From positions 528,501 to 592,500 of the forward strand of contig JADJQT010000001.1 of assembly GCA_016712595.1 (NCBI GenBank): a stretch of DNA of 64,000 bases, written 5' to 3'. This document shows positions 27,801 through 35,552 of the stretch, piece after piece. The DNA is from Rhodospirillales bacterium (GTDB lineage: Bacteria > Pseudomonadota > Alphaproteobacteria > Rhodospirillales > Defluviicoccaceae). The notes below the pieces were generated by a model. The model was not told the origin of the DNA. It ran no database searches and saw only the letters and a list, made by a program, of their open reading frames with translations. The first letter of the stretch is position 1. Each line of letters begins with the position of its first letter. A program made the position numbers and the translations under genes.

Positions 27801-27893
27801 CCCCGCCCCCACCTCGCGCCGCACTTCGACGACTATGCTCACCTCGCCCGGGTCAAGGAATGGGCCGGTGGTGGCGACGAGGCGGACGAATAA
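24876..27893 (+). CDS. addB: Double-strand break repair protein AddB
   Basis: 1005 residues from GTG 24876. It has the alphaproteobacterial AddB layout: an inactive helicase-like N-terminal two-thirds (for example TARIFLPTRRACRALSLAF and VLVTPDRLLARRV-like TAALVTPDRLLARRVGAAL) and a C-terminal PD-(D/E)xK nuclease with VTQVETWIRDPYAIYARHIL, GTCVHTAIRRFLE and VIDYKTGEPPSEKDV. With AddA it forms the helicase-nuclease that resects DNA ends for RecA loading. It starts 15 bases after murU and ends in a TAATG overlap with addA. Confidence 0.9.
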   Translation: MRPPRVYTLAPGVPFVDALAAGLRARLGAAPEALATARIFLPTRRACRALSLAFVRQAGERPILLPRMTPLGDVDEDDLAFDEAEASGIGGGYGFDLPPAISRLRRHLLLTQLVTEALGGASRPAQAAHLAGELARLFDQVHTERLDLRDLGRLVPDDLARHWQVTLAFLQPLASRWQAMLDTEGCIDPALHRDRLLSAQAAAWRMHPPSTPVIAAGSTGSQPATADLLKVIASLPAGAVVLPGLDTYADEDVWRAIDVGPDEPDFALAQTHPQFGLAALLRRFGITREDVRPWPAPGIGDVDLGRAELIRRALAPAACSERAFAAPPIAPAACDGIAAIEAASPEEEARSIALIMRQTLEAPGRTAALVTPDRLLARRVGAALDRWGIAIDDSGGQPLSETGPATFLRLIARMVVERFAPVPLLAALKHPLAACGQAPTLFRRHVRDLEHHALRGLRPAPGMDGLRQAITPVSDPDRADSPAVADDLAHLLDALDAATQPFARLRDCGAVSLAEIVAAHVATAEALGATDRIPGSKRLWRSDAGEALAGFISELAHAARHDPLVALAEYPDLLDVLMGGCVVRPRWGRHPRLAIWGPLEARLQRADVMILGSLNEESWPPKAHPSPWMSRPMMQDFGLPLPERRIGLSAHDFAQCLAAPEVWLTRARRREGAPTVPCRWLLRLQTLLRDSAWMRNNAETARSLLHWQRQLDEPAAIVPGKAPAPTPPGEARPRRLSVTQVETWIRDPYAIYARHILKLRPLKPIDASPEAADFGTCVHTAIRRFLEDKPNFARDDDEERLLVCGRDAFGELMQRPGVRAFWWRRFERIARWIVNTERTRRDAVAASGVEIDGAIELATPGGAFLLVAKADRIDRLTDGTLSVIDYKTGEPPSEKDVLAGLAPQLPLEAAIAEAGGFTGMRPGPVAALEYWRLRGDDKDGVKRIKAIDTLADDALSGLRELIACFDDPRTPYASRPRPHLAPHFDDYAHLARVKEWAGGGDEADE

Positions 27894-30800
27894 TGGAGCG
27901 AGCGCTCTTCGCCGCCGAGCGCGCCGGCCCGGCCGACGATCCCAACGAATGGCAACGAGGGGCGAGTGATCCCGGCGCCTGCGTCTGGGTCGCCGCCTCG
28001 GCGGGAACCGGCAAGACCAAGGTGCTGACCGATCGGGTGCTGCGGCTGATGCTGGACGGCAACGAGCCCCGGCGCATCTTGTGCCTGACCTACACCAAGG
28101 CGGCGGCGGCGGAGATGGCGAACCGCATCGCCCAGCGGCTCGGCATCTGGGCCGTCGCCCAGCCAGCCGATCTTCACTGCCTGCTGATCGAATTGCTCGG
28201 CTCCGTGCCGACGGCGCACCAACTGCTTCGCGCCCGCCAATTATTCGCCCGGGTGCTTGATTCGCCGGGCGGCATCAACATCCAGACGATTCACGCCTTC
28301 TGCCAGTCGCTGCTCGGCCGCTTCCCGCTCGAGGCCCGGGTGCCGCCGCACTTCACGGTGCTCGACGAACGGGACGCGAAGGCGCTGCTCGCCGAAGCAC
28401 GGCACGAAGTGATGGCCGCGGCGGAGCGAGGCGCCGATGCGCTGGCCGCGGCGCTGGCGGTGCTGACCGGGTACCTGCGCGAAGGCGCCTTTGATGAGCT
28501 CATGGACGAAATCGCCAGGCCACCCGACCGCCTCACTCCGTTGATCGAGGCGTTCGGCTCGGCTGCCGCCGCCGGGGACGCCGCCCGCGCCGTGCTCGGG
28601 CTCGCCGCTGGTGATACGTGCGCGAGCGTGCTCGACGACGCATGCGTGGACACTGCCTTCGATATCGACGCCCTGCGCGCTGCTGCAGGAACACTTGCCG
28701 GCGGCACGGCAGCGGAGAGCAATCGCGCGGCCGCCATCGCTGCCTGGCTGGCTGCCTCCCCGAACGAGCGGGCGCTGGCATTGAGCGCGTACATCGGCGC
28801 GTTCCTGACCGGTGAAGGGACCATCCGCGCCGCGAAGAACCTGGTGACCAAGGGCACCGAGGCGGCGCACCCTGGCACTCTTGAGGCGGTGCTGACGGAA
28901 GCTGGGCGGCTTCACCGCCTGGTCCAGCGCCAGCGCGCCATCGTCGTCGCCGAGGCGACCCAGGCGCTGATCGTCGTCGGCGATGCGCTCCTGCGCAGCT
29001 ATCGTCGCCTGAAGGAGGCGGCCGCACAGCTCGACTATGGCGATCTGATCGCCGGCGCCGGCCGTCTGCTGGCCGACGGCAGCGACGCCGCCTGGGTGCT
29101 GTTCAAGCTCGACGGCGGCATCGATCACCTGCTGATCGACGAGGCACAGGACACCGCCCCCGATCAGTGGCGGGTGATCACCGGGCTGACCCAGGAGTTT
29201 TTCGCCGGGGCGGGCGGGCGCGACGTCGCCCGTACGATCTTCGCCGTCGGCGACGTCAAGCAGTCGATCTTCAGCTTCCAGGGCGCTGATCCGGCGGCGT
29301 TCCTGCTCAGTCGCGACTGGTACGCCGCACGGGTGAAGGCCGCCGACCGGCGCTGGCGGCCGATCCCGTTGCAGACGTCCTTCCGCTCGACCCGCGCGGT
29401 GCTCCTGGCCGTCGATGCGACCTTCAAGGATGCGGAGATGGCCCAGAGCATCGCGCTCGAGCCGCAGGTCATCGTCCATCAGGCCTTCCGCCTGCGCGAC
29501 GGCGGCTCGGTCGAGCTGTGGCCGTCCATCGCCGCGCGCGAGCCCGCCGCATCGCCCGCCTGGGCGCCGCCGATCGGCCGTGAGAGCGCGGATTCGCCGC
29601 CGGACCGCCTCGCTGCGCTGATCGCGCTCAGGATCGCGGCGATGCTCGACGATGGCGAGATGCTGCACGCATACGGCCGGCCGATCCGCCCTGGCGACGT
29701 GATGGTCCTGGTGCGCCGGCGCGGTTCCTTCATGCAAGCGCTGGTGCGAGCGCTCAAGGAACGGCAGATCGCCGTTGCCGGGGTCGACCGCATGCTGCTT
29801 TCCGAGCAGCTCGCAGTCATGGACCTGATGGCGCTCGGCCGCTTCGTGCTTCTCCCCGACGACGACTTAACCCTGGCCTCGGTCCTTAAAGGACCGCTGC
29901 TCGGCTTCGACGAGGAGGCGCTGTTCGCCCTCGCCTGGAACCGCCCCGGCTCGCTGTGGCGGGCGCTGCGGTGGCGGGCGGAGACCGACGAGCCCTGCCG
30001 CTTCGCCTATCGCTTTCTTCGCGCGCAGCTTGCGTTTGCCGACGTGCTCCCTCCCTTTGCATTCTTCAATCGAGCTCTCGGCCCCCTTCCCGATGGCGAA
30101 GATGCGACCGACAGCGGCCGTCGCCGCCTGCTCTCCCGGCTCGGCCGCGAGGCGGAGGATCCGATCGCCGAGTTCCTCGAGCTCTGCCTCGCCTACGAGC
30201 GCCATCACGCGCCATCGCTGCAGGGCTTTTTGCACTGGCTTGAAGCCGGTGACGTCGAAATCAAGCGCGACCCCGAGCAGGGCCAGCAGAACGCCGTCAG
30301 GGTGATGACGGTGCACGGCGCCAAAGGGTTGCAGGCGCCGATCGTCTTCCTGCCAGATAGTTGCCAGACGCCCACCCCGAAAGACAAACTATTGTGGATC
30401 GTCGGCGATCGCACCGGGAAGACGATGCACCCGGAAGTTCTGCTGTGGCCGCCGCGCGGCGAGCTGCGCGAGGCGGTGTGCGACGAAGCGCACGGTCTCG
30501 TCGCTCGCCGGCAGACGGAGGAATACCGCCGCCTCCTCTACGTGGCGATGACCCGCGCCAGCGACCGGCTGATCGTCTGCGGCTGGCTGAACCGCAAGCA
30601 GAAGGACGGACCTGCTGCCGGTTCGTGGTACGAGGCAATCCAGCGCGGACTGACCGACGCGCCTGGCAGTGAATGGATCGAGGATGCGTTCCTGAGCCGG
30701 CATGCCGGCCCGGGCGGCCTGATTGAATCGCCACAGGCTCTGCGCCTCACCTGCGCGCAGGAGGCGGCGCTGGAGCCCCACGTCGCCAGCGAGCCGGCAC

Positions 30801-31453
30801 CGCCGCCGCCATTGCCGGACTGGGCGACGCAGCGCGCGCCAGACGAGCAGCCGGCCCTGCGGCCGCTGCGCCCCTCCCTCGGCGACGATGCCCCCCCGGC
30901 GACCAGCCCGCTCGCTGCCGGCGACCGTTTTCGCCGCGGCCGTATCGTTCATCGGCTGCTGCAGGCGCTACCCGAGCTACCGGCGGAAGAGCGCGCGGAC
31001 GCGGCCCGCCACTGGCTGGCGCGCCCCGTGCATGACCTTGACCCCGTAGCGCAGCAAGAGCTGACCGGCGAGGTGATGGCCGTGCTCAACGACCGGCGAT
31101 TCTCCGCTCTCTTCGGTCCCGCCAGCCGCGCCGAGGTGCCCGTGTCCGGCGAGATCGGCGGTCGAATCATCGCCGGACAGATCGACCGTCTCGTCGTTGA
31201 GAACGACGGCGTGACCATCCTCGATTACAAGTCCGACCGCCCCGCACCGACGGCGCCCCACGGTGTCGCTCCAGCCTACCTGCGCCAGATGGCCGCCTAC
31301 CGCGCGCTTTTGCAGCAACTCTACCCGAACCGCCCGGTGCGCTGCCTCCTGCTCTGGACCCAAGAGCCCCGGCCGATGCTGCTGGAGGACGAACTACTCG
31401 ACCGCTGGACGCCCGGTGCCGTCATCTCCGAAGCGACGGACGATGATCATTAA
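27893..31453 (+). CDS. addA: Double-strand break repair helicase-nuclease AddA
   Basis: 1186 residues. UvrD-type helicase motifs in order: Walker A WVAASAGTGKTKVLTDRV, LTYTKAAAAEMANRI, Walker B LLIDEAQDTAPDQW, VGDVKQSIFSFQGADP, TSFRSTRAVL, VMTVHGAKGLQAPIVFLPD and LLYVAMTRASDRLIV. A C-terminal nuclease has GQIDRLVVENDG and ILDYKSDRPA. The ATG overlaps the addB stop by one base, so the two are translationally coupled. This is the last gene of the tsaE-to-addA run. Confidence 0.93.
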   Translation: MERALFAAERAGPADDPNEWQRGASDPGACVWVAASAGTGKTKVLTDRVLRLMLDGNEPRRILCLTYTKAAAAEMANRIAQRLGIWAVAQPADLHCLLIELLGSVPTAHQLLRARQLFARVLDSPGGINIQTIHAFCQSLLGRFPLEARVPPHFTVLDERDAKALLAEARHEVMAAAERGADALAAALAVLTGYLREGAFDELMDEIARPPDRLTPLIEAFGSAAAAGDAARAVLGLAAGDTCASVLDDACVDTAFDIDALRAAAGTLAGGTAAESNRAAAIAAWLAASPNERALALSAYIGAFLTGEGTIRAAKNLVTKGTEAAHPGTLEAVLTEAGRLHRLVQRQRAIVVAEATQALIVVGDALLRSYRRLKEAAAQLDYGDLIAGAGRLLADGSDAAWVLFKLDGGIDHLLIDEAQDTAPDQWRVITGLTQEFFAGAGGRDVARTIFAVGDVKQSIFSFQGADPAAFLLSRDWYAARVKAADRRWRPIPLQTSFRSTRAVLLAVDATFKDAEMAQSIALEPQVIVHQAFRLRDGGSVELWPSIAAREPAASPAWAPPIGRESADSPPDRLAALIALRIAAMLDDGEMLHAYGRPIRPGDVMVLVRRRGSFMQALVRALKERQIAVAGVDRMLLSEQLAVMDLMALGRFVLLPDDDLTLASVLKGPLLGFDEEALFALAWNRPGSLWRALRWRAETDEPCRFAYRFLRAQLAFADVLPPFAFFNRALGPLPDGEDATDSGRRRLLSRLGREAEDPIAEFLELCLAYERHHAPSLQGFLHWLEAGDVEIKRDPEQGQQNAVRVMTVHGAKGLQAPIVFLPDSCQTPTPKDKLLWIVGDRTGKTMHPEVLLWPPRGELREAVCDEAHGLVARRQTEEYRRLLYVAMTRASDRLIVCGWLNRKQKDGPAAGSWYEAIQRGLTDAPGSEWIEDAFLSRHAGPGGLIESPQALRLTCAQEAALEPHVASEPAPPPPLPDWATQRAPDEQPALRPLRPSLGDDAPPATSPLAAGDRFRRGRIVHRLLQALPELPAEERADAARHWLARPVHDLDPVAQQELTGEVMAVLNDRRFSALFGPASRAEVPVSGEIGGRIIAGQIDRLVVENDGVTILDYKSDRPAPTAPHGVAPAYLRQMAAYRALLQQLYPNRPVRCLLLWTQEPRPMLLEDELLDRWTPGAVISEATDDDH

Positions 31454-31529
31454 GAGGATGGATAGGCACGCAGCGTGACCTGGACTTTCGCGCTATGCAC
31501 CGGTGAGTAATGACGGCGTGAGGGCCGGC

Positions 31530-31559
31530 TTGACAGGCGAGGCACAGCGCACCCATTAT
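31530..31559 (+). promoter_or_regulatory. Sigma-70-type promoter for tRNA-Ala
   Basis: A consensus TTGACA (31530-31535), 18-base spacer and CATTAT (31554-31559). Transcription would start near 31566, about 66 bases before the tRNA. It stands out in an otherwise GC-rich 178-base gap after addA. Confidence 0.55.
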
Positions 31560-31631
31560 CTGCCGCAGCACGCGGTTGCGCCGAAGATCGCAGCCGCGAG
31601 GGTCTTGTGACTTCATCCGCAGATCCGTTCC

Positions 31632-31707
<76 letters not shown>

Positions 31708-31870
31708 ATCAAAACAAATGGTTACGGGATATTTCCGGGACTGACCTTGAAGCCCGGGGAACATCGGGAACCAAGATGCTGCCGAAGTGCGCTGCGCATT
31801 CCCCCGCGCTCTGCGCGAGAGGTGGCGATCTCGTCTTTCCTCCTGGATAGCCAGTCTACTTCTTAATCTG

Positions 31871-31942
31871 GTAATGCGGGCGTGAGGGAGTCGCGGCTCT
31901 CGCCTGGCGCGTCCGTCAGCACCCCGTCATCGCCCGCATTAC
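31871..31942. repeat. 12-bp inverted repeat overlapping a stop codon
   Basis: GTAATGCGGGCG (31871-31882) is exactly complementary to CGCCCGCATTAC (31931-31942), separated by 48 bases. The right arm contains the TAA stop of the minus-strand zincin gene, so the transcript could fold at its end. It may act as a terminator or 3' stabiliser; no T-run follows. Confidence 0.5.
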
Positions 31943-32334
31943 GCGTCTTCGATGCGCCGCATGTCGGCGTCGCTGAGGCCGAAGTGGTGGCCGACCTCGT
32001 GGATAAGCACGTGGCGGACGATCTCCTCGAGGTCTTCGCCGGTTTCACACCAGAAATCGAGAATAGCGCGACGGTAAAGAAAGATCATATCGAGGTCGCT
32101 GGCGCTGCTCGATATTCCCTTGCGGTCGAGCGAGACGCCGCGGTAAAGGCCCATAAGCTCGAATGGGCTTTCGAGGTCCATCTCGCGCTCGGTTTCCTGG
32201 TCGCACAGTTCGTCGACGCGGATCACGACATCACGGAAATGGCGGCGCAGCGGCTCTGGAATCGTCTCCAGCTGAGCGCGGGCGATCGCCTCGATATCGT
32301 CAAGGCTCGGTGGCGTCATCAACATGCGCCTCAT
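31939..32334 (-). CDS. Minimal zinc metallopeptidase (zincin, DUF1025 type)
   Basis: 131 residues. The motif HVLIHEVGHHFGLSDADMRR is an HExxHxxGxxD metzincin-like zinc site, and IFLYRRAILD with LYRGVSLDRKG matches the small bacterial metallopeptidase family. There is no signal peptide, so it is probably cytoplasmic; its substrate is unknown. GGAGGAGGGCAGGA lies immediately upstream of the ATG at 32334. It is divergent from the pterin dehydratase gene. Confidence 0.82.
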   Translation of the reverse strand: MRRMLMTPPSLDDIEAIARAQLETIPEPLRRHFRDVVIRVDELCDQETEREMDLESPFELMGLYRGVSLDRKGISSSASDLDMIFLYRRAILDFWCETGEDLEEIVRHVLIHEVGHHFGLSDADMRRIEDA

Positions 32335-32425
32335 TCCTGCCCTCCTCCCGGCGCGGTAACACGGGCTTGATGCCGGCTGCCCGCGCGCTTACGTCGGTGC
32401 ATGCCACAGACACGCGAGGGGAGCA

Positions 32426-32740
32426 ATGAGCGAACGATTGACGAGCGAGGCACGCCGCGAGGCGCTCGCTGGCCTGAGCGGCTGGAGCGACGTCGCGGGA
32501 CGGGACGCCATCCACAAGAGTTTCCAGTTCACCGACTTCAATGACGCCTTCGGCTTCATGTGCCGCGTCGCACTGATGGCGGAAAAGATGGATCACCATC
32601 CGGAGTGGTTCAACATCTACAACCGCGTCGACATCACCTTGGCCACCCACGATGCCGGCGGCGTGACCGCGCGTGACGTTCGCCTCGCCCACTTCATCGA
32701 CGCGGCCGTGGAACACCGGCGCGCGTCGTCTTCCCCGTAG
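32426..32740 (+). CDS. phhB: Pterin-4a-carbinolamine dehydratase
   Basis: 104 residues, the normal size. FQFTDFNDAFGFMCRVALMA, the active-site MDHHPEWFNIYNRVDITLAT and TARDVRLAHFID identify the family. It recycles 4a-hydroxytetrahydrobiopterin made by aromatic amino-acid hydroxylases; no hydroxylase gene is in the window, and this family can have other roles. GAGGGGAGCA precedes the ATG. Confidence 0.9.
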   Translation: MSERLTSEARREALAGLSGWSDVAGRDAIHKSFQFTDFNDAFGFMCRVALMAEKMDHHPEWFNIYNRVDITLATHDAGGVTARDVRLAHFIDAAVEHRRASSSP

Positions 32741-32746
32741 ACAGCA

Positions 32747-32766
32747 GGCCTTCGCTTTCGAAGGCC
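32747..32766. terminator. Perfect hairpin between convergent genes
   Basis: GGCCTTCG pairs exactly with CGAAGGCC around loop CTTT, just after the phhB stop and before the 3' end of the convergent lipoprotein gene. It probably terminates transcription from both sides, although no T-run follows. Confidence 0.55.
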
Positions 32767-32782
32767 GACTCGGGCAACAAGG

Positions 32783-33223
32783 TTATGGATTGATGGGCGG
32801 CGTCGCGGAATCCGGTATCGCGGCGGGCGCGGGCGTCGAAGCCGGCACGGGGGCTGGCTCGAAACTGACGGCAACACCTTCCACCGTCGTGCAGCCGAAG
32901 CTGAAGACGTTGAAATACGGAATGAACGTATAAAGGCTGGAGGTGACCAGCACGTTTATCAGGGCATCACCGCCGACGGGAGTCAGCGCGTCGTCGAGGG
33001 CCTGCGTTACCGTGCCGTCCCCCCACGGAATGATCGCAAGGAGGAAGTAGCGGCAGGACCGCCCCTTGGTCATGCCGAGCTGCCGATAGGGCTGAGGATC
33101 GCGGAGCACCGCGCCGGGATCGGCGGACGGACGGGTGATGATGCCGATCTGGCTCGACGTCTCGCATCCTGCAAGCGCCAGTGCAGCGAGGACGGTCGCG
33201 AGCGTAATGGCCTTCGTGCGCAT
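32783..33223 (-). CDS. Small putative lipoprotein, TRL-like
   Basis: 146 residues with a lipoprotein signal (ATVLAALALAGC, lipobox LAGC, Cys near 20). The core with MTKGRSCRYFLLAIIPWGDG, QALDDALTPVGGDALINVLV and FGCTTVEGVAV resembles the TRL-like small lipoprotein family; the tail is Pro/Ala rich. Function unknown; outer-membrane or periplasmic anchoring is inferred from the lipobox. Confidence 0.7.
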   Translation of the reverse strand: MRTKAITLATVLAALALAGCETSSQIGIITRPSADPGAVLRDPQPYRQLGMTKGRSCRYFLLAIIPWGDGTVTQALDDALTPVGGDALINVLVTSSLYTFIPYFNVFSFGCTTVEGVAVSFEPAPVPASTPAPAAIPDSATPPINP

Positions 33224-33313
33224 CTCATCCCCCCTGATTGTTCACGCCGTCCCGGGCGCACGTATTTTAGGACCCCTGTGCGTGTTCGGCAAGACGCCTC
33301 ACCCCGACAGGAA

Positions 33314-34118
33314 CAGGGCTATCGCATTTGGCCGATGATGGATCTGGCGAAGTCATCGGGCCAGCCGGCGCGTTTTCGCTTGCGGCTGACGGCGAGCTTG
33401 GGTCGGGCGGTTTGCAGCAGGTTGAGGGTCAGCCGGCGCAGGATGGCGAGGTTTTCCGGGCCGTTGTCGGCGCGGTTGCGGGCGGTGTCCTCGTCGAAGG
33501 TGACGTCGAGGACCCAGTGGAGGCCGTTTTCGATGGCCCAGTGGGCGCGCACGGCGCGAGCGAAGTGTTCGGGAGTGAGGCGGGCGGCGGTGATCTCGTT
33601 CTCCCCCGGCACCACCGCCCGCTGGCGGACGCTGAGCCGCGCGTCCGCGCCGAAGGCGGTCACCACATGCAGCGGCGAGCGGGCGGCGGCGCGGTCGAAG
33701 GAGCGGCGCAGCGTCTTGCCGTCGATAGCCAGCACCCCCGTCCCGTCGGCGCCGAGGTCGGCGAGAAACGCCGCGAAGGCCCGCGCGAAGGCCGCGGGGG
33801 CGAGAGCCGGAACACCCGGCTGAACGTGTCGTGGCTGGGAAAGCCGTTCTCCAGCCGCAGGAACTCGCGCAGGAGCGGCTCCCGGTCCTCGGCGAACTTG
33901 GCAAAGTCGACGCAGCTTTCCGCCCCGCACACCGACGCCACCAGCGCGATCGCCAGGATATCGAGCAGGTCGTGGCGCTGCGCATTGCCACGGCGCGGGT
34001 CCGGCATCTCCCGGAAGATCGTGATCAGAGACGGCATGGGCTCCCTCCCAACGAAACCCATGACAGAATCTAAATCATTCCCGCGCGCCAGACTTATTCC
34101 TCAAATGCAATTCCCCTG
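33314..34118 (-). mobile_element. Shortened ISAs1-family insertion sequence
   Basis: About 805 bp bounded by imperfect 17-bp inverted repeats: CAGGGCTATCGCATTTG at 33314-33330 and, on the other strand, CAGGGGAATTGCATTTG from 34118 to 34102 (14 of 17 match). CCCGACAGG occurs just outside both ends (33303-33311 and 34120-34128), a candidate target duplication. Full ISAs1 elements are about 1.2-1.3 kb, so this copy is internally deleted. Confidence 0.75.
33319..34037 (-). pseudogene. ISAs1-family transposase, frameshifted and internally deleted
   Basis: The N-terminal part (PDPRRGNAQRHDLLDILAIA, then SHDTFSRVFRL) reads in one frame to about 33806, where an extra CT/TC (or a one-base loss) in CTCTC shifts it; the rest (APAAFARAF, GVLAIDGKTLRRSFDRA, then TPEHFARAVRAHWAIENGLH) reads in another. 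Between NEITA and LTPEHF about 130 family-typical residues are missing, including the middle catalytic region. About 238 codons remain of roughly 370. Dead on its own. Confidence 0.8.
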
Positions 34119-34259
34119 TCCCGACAGGGGGATCAAGGGAAGTATCTCTCTCGTGCGCGCTCGCAACAAAAGAGGCAGCGCCGACGAGATATCGCGATGC
34201 GCCGCATTGGAGCGAACCGGAATATATCGCCAGAGATTCGCCCAGTGGTGTGCCGGACT

Positions 34260-34288
34260 CCCGCCCTCTCCCAGCGGGAGGGGGCGGG
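34260..34288. terminator. GC-rich hairpin downstream of phbB
   Basis: CCCGCCCTCTCCC faces GGGAGGGGGCGGG around a short loop, about 60 bases past the phbB stop on the minus strand. Such Cys-arm hairpins without a T-run are common between genes in GC-rich alphaproteobacteria; it may end phbB transcription. Confidence 0.4.
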
Positions 34289-34343
34289 GTTGGCGCAATT
34301 CAAACGCAATCCAATCGAGACCGTTACTGCGGTCGCGAGTGGC

Positions 34344-35066
34344 CTACGGCATCAACTGGCCGCCGTTGACCGACAGGGTCTGGCCGGTGATGAAAGCGGC
34401 GTCGTCGCTGGCGAGGAAGGATACCGCGGCGGCGATGTCTTCCGGCTGGCCGATGCGCTGAACCGGGATCTTCTGAACCTCGGCGTCGAGGATGTCCTTC
34501 GGCATCGCTGCGGTCATCTCGGTGAGGATGAATCCGGGCGCGATGACATTGACGGTGACGCCGGCGCGAGCGCACTCAAGGGCCAGCGAGCGCGACAGGC
34601 CGATGACGCCGGCCTTGGTCGCGGAGTAGTTGCACTGGCCGAACTGGCCGCGCTGACCGTTCATCGAGCTGATGTTGACGATACGGCCCCACTTGCGCTC
34701 GGTCATCCCCGGCAGCAGGACGTTGCAGGTGTTGAACACCGAGCTCAGGTTGACGGCAATCACCGGATCCCAGTTCTTCTCGCGCGTCATCTTGACGAAG
34801 CGGCCGTCGCGGGTGATGCCGGCGTTGTTGACCAGAATGTCGATCGGGCCCACGTCAGCCTCGACCGCTTTCAGGCCTTCGGACACAGAGGCAAAATCGG
34901 CGACGTTGATGTTGTAGCCGGCGATTCCGGTCTCTTCCTTGAACTTGGCGATCTGCTCATCGACGACGTCGCAAACCGCGACGGTGTAGCCGTCCTTTTG
35001 CAGTCGCTTAGCGATGCCCGCGCCGATGCCTCGGGTGCCGCCGGTTACGAATGCCACGCGTGCCAT
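34344..35066 (-). CDS. phbB: Acetoacetyl-CoA reductase PhbB
   Basis: 240 residues, a short-chain dehydrogenase. Start MARVAFVTGGTRGIGAGIAK with the NADP-binding TGGTRGIG, then NNAGITRDG, ISSMNGQRGQFGQ and the catalytic YSATKAG; C-terminal FITGQTLSVNGGQLMP. The block DGRFVKMTREKNWDPVI is typical of PhbB rather than FabG. It makes (R)-3-hydroxybutyryl-CoA for polyhydroxybutyrate. GGAGGAAG lies just before ATG 35066. No phbA or phbC is adjacent. Confidence 0.92.
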   Translation of the reverse strand: MARVAFVTGGTRGIGAGIAKRLQKDGYTVAVCDVVDEQIAKFKEETGIAGYNINVADFASVSEGLKAVEADVGPIDILVNNAGITRDGRFVKMTREKNWDPVIAVNLSSVFNTCNVLLPGMTERKWGRIVNISSMNGQRGQFGQCNYSATKAGVIGLSRSLALECARAGVTVNVIAPGFILTEMTAAMPKDILDAEVQKIPVQRIGQPEDIAAAVSFLASDDAAFITGQTLSVNGGQLMP

Positions 35067-35552
35067 GACTTCCTCCGCTTCGTTTGGTTTGACGCCCGGG
35101 GGTCCCTCGAGGCCGTTTGCCGGCGCGTGCCCGTGCACGCGCCCGGTCCGATCTCGCGCCGGGCGGGTTCGGTGGTCGAGTCGAGCTTTTCGTTCGGCCC
35201 CTGAACGGAAGATGGTTGCTTATCGGCCACCCCCCGGTTTGTCAAGGCAGCGGCGCGGCTCGGGCCATGTCGATCCTTGGTGCCGGAACCGATGGCAGGC
35301 GCGCGCTGCGAACCCGGCCGGGTGCCGAACCTGTGACTCCATCGCACTCAGAACTTCATGCAACCGTCATCTTATCGTCGTGCAGGCGTCATCGACGCCA
35401 AGGACAGTACGTCCGCCGTTTGGTCACTACGATCAAGCGGCCCGGCCTTTCGGGAACCGAAGGCGTCGCGGGACACGATCAGGCAGAAAGCGGACACCCC
35501 GGCGGCGGGACGCGCAGCGCCGATTGGGAACGATTGGATCTGAAGGAGGGCA
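35067..35552. other. 486-base gap between divergent phbB and phoX
   Basis: This must contain both promoters. I saw no convincing coding frame and no PHO box close to consensus. Several short frames on both strands have no recognisable features. Confidence 0.5.

Noticed and set aside
28241..29737. 498-codon open frame on the minus strand
   Set aside because: It is antisense to addA, whose helicase motifs are unambiguous here. The peptide is low-complexity Arg/Gly/Gln/Ala without any family motif, as expected from a GC-rich shadow frame.
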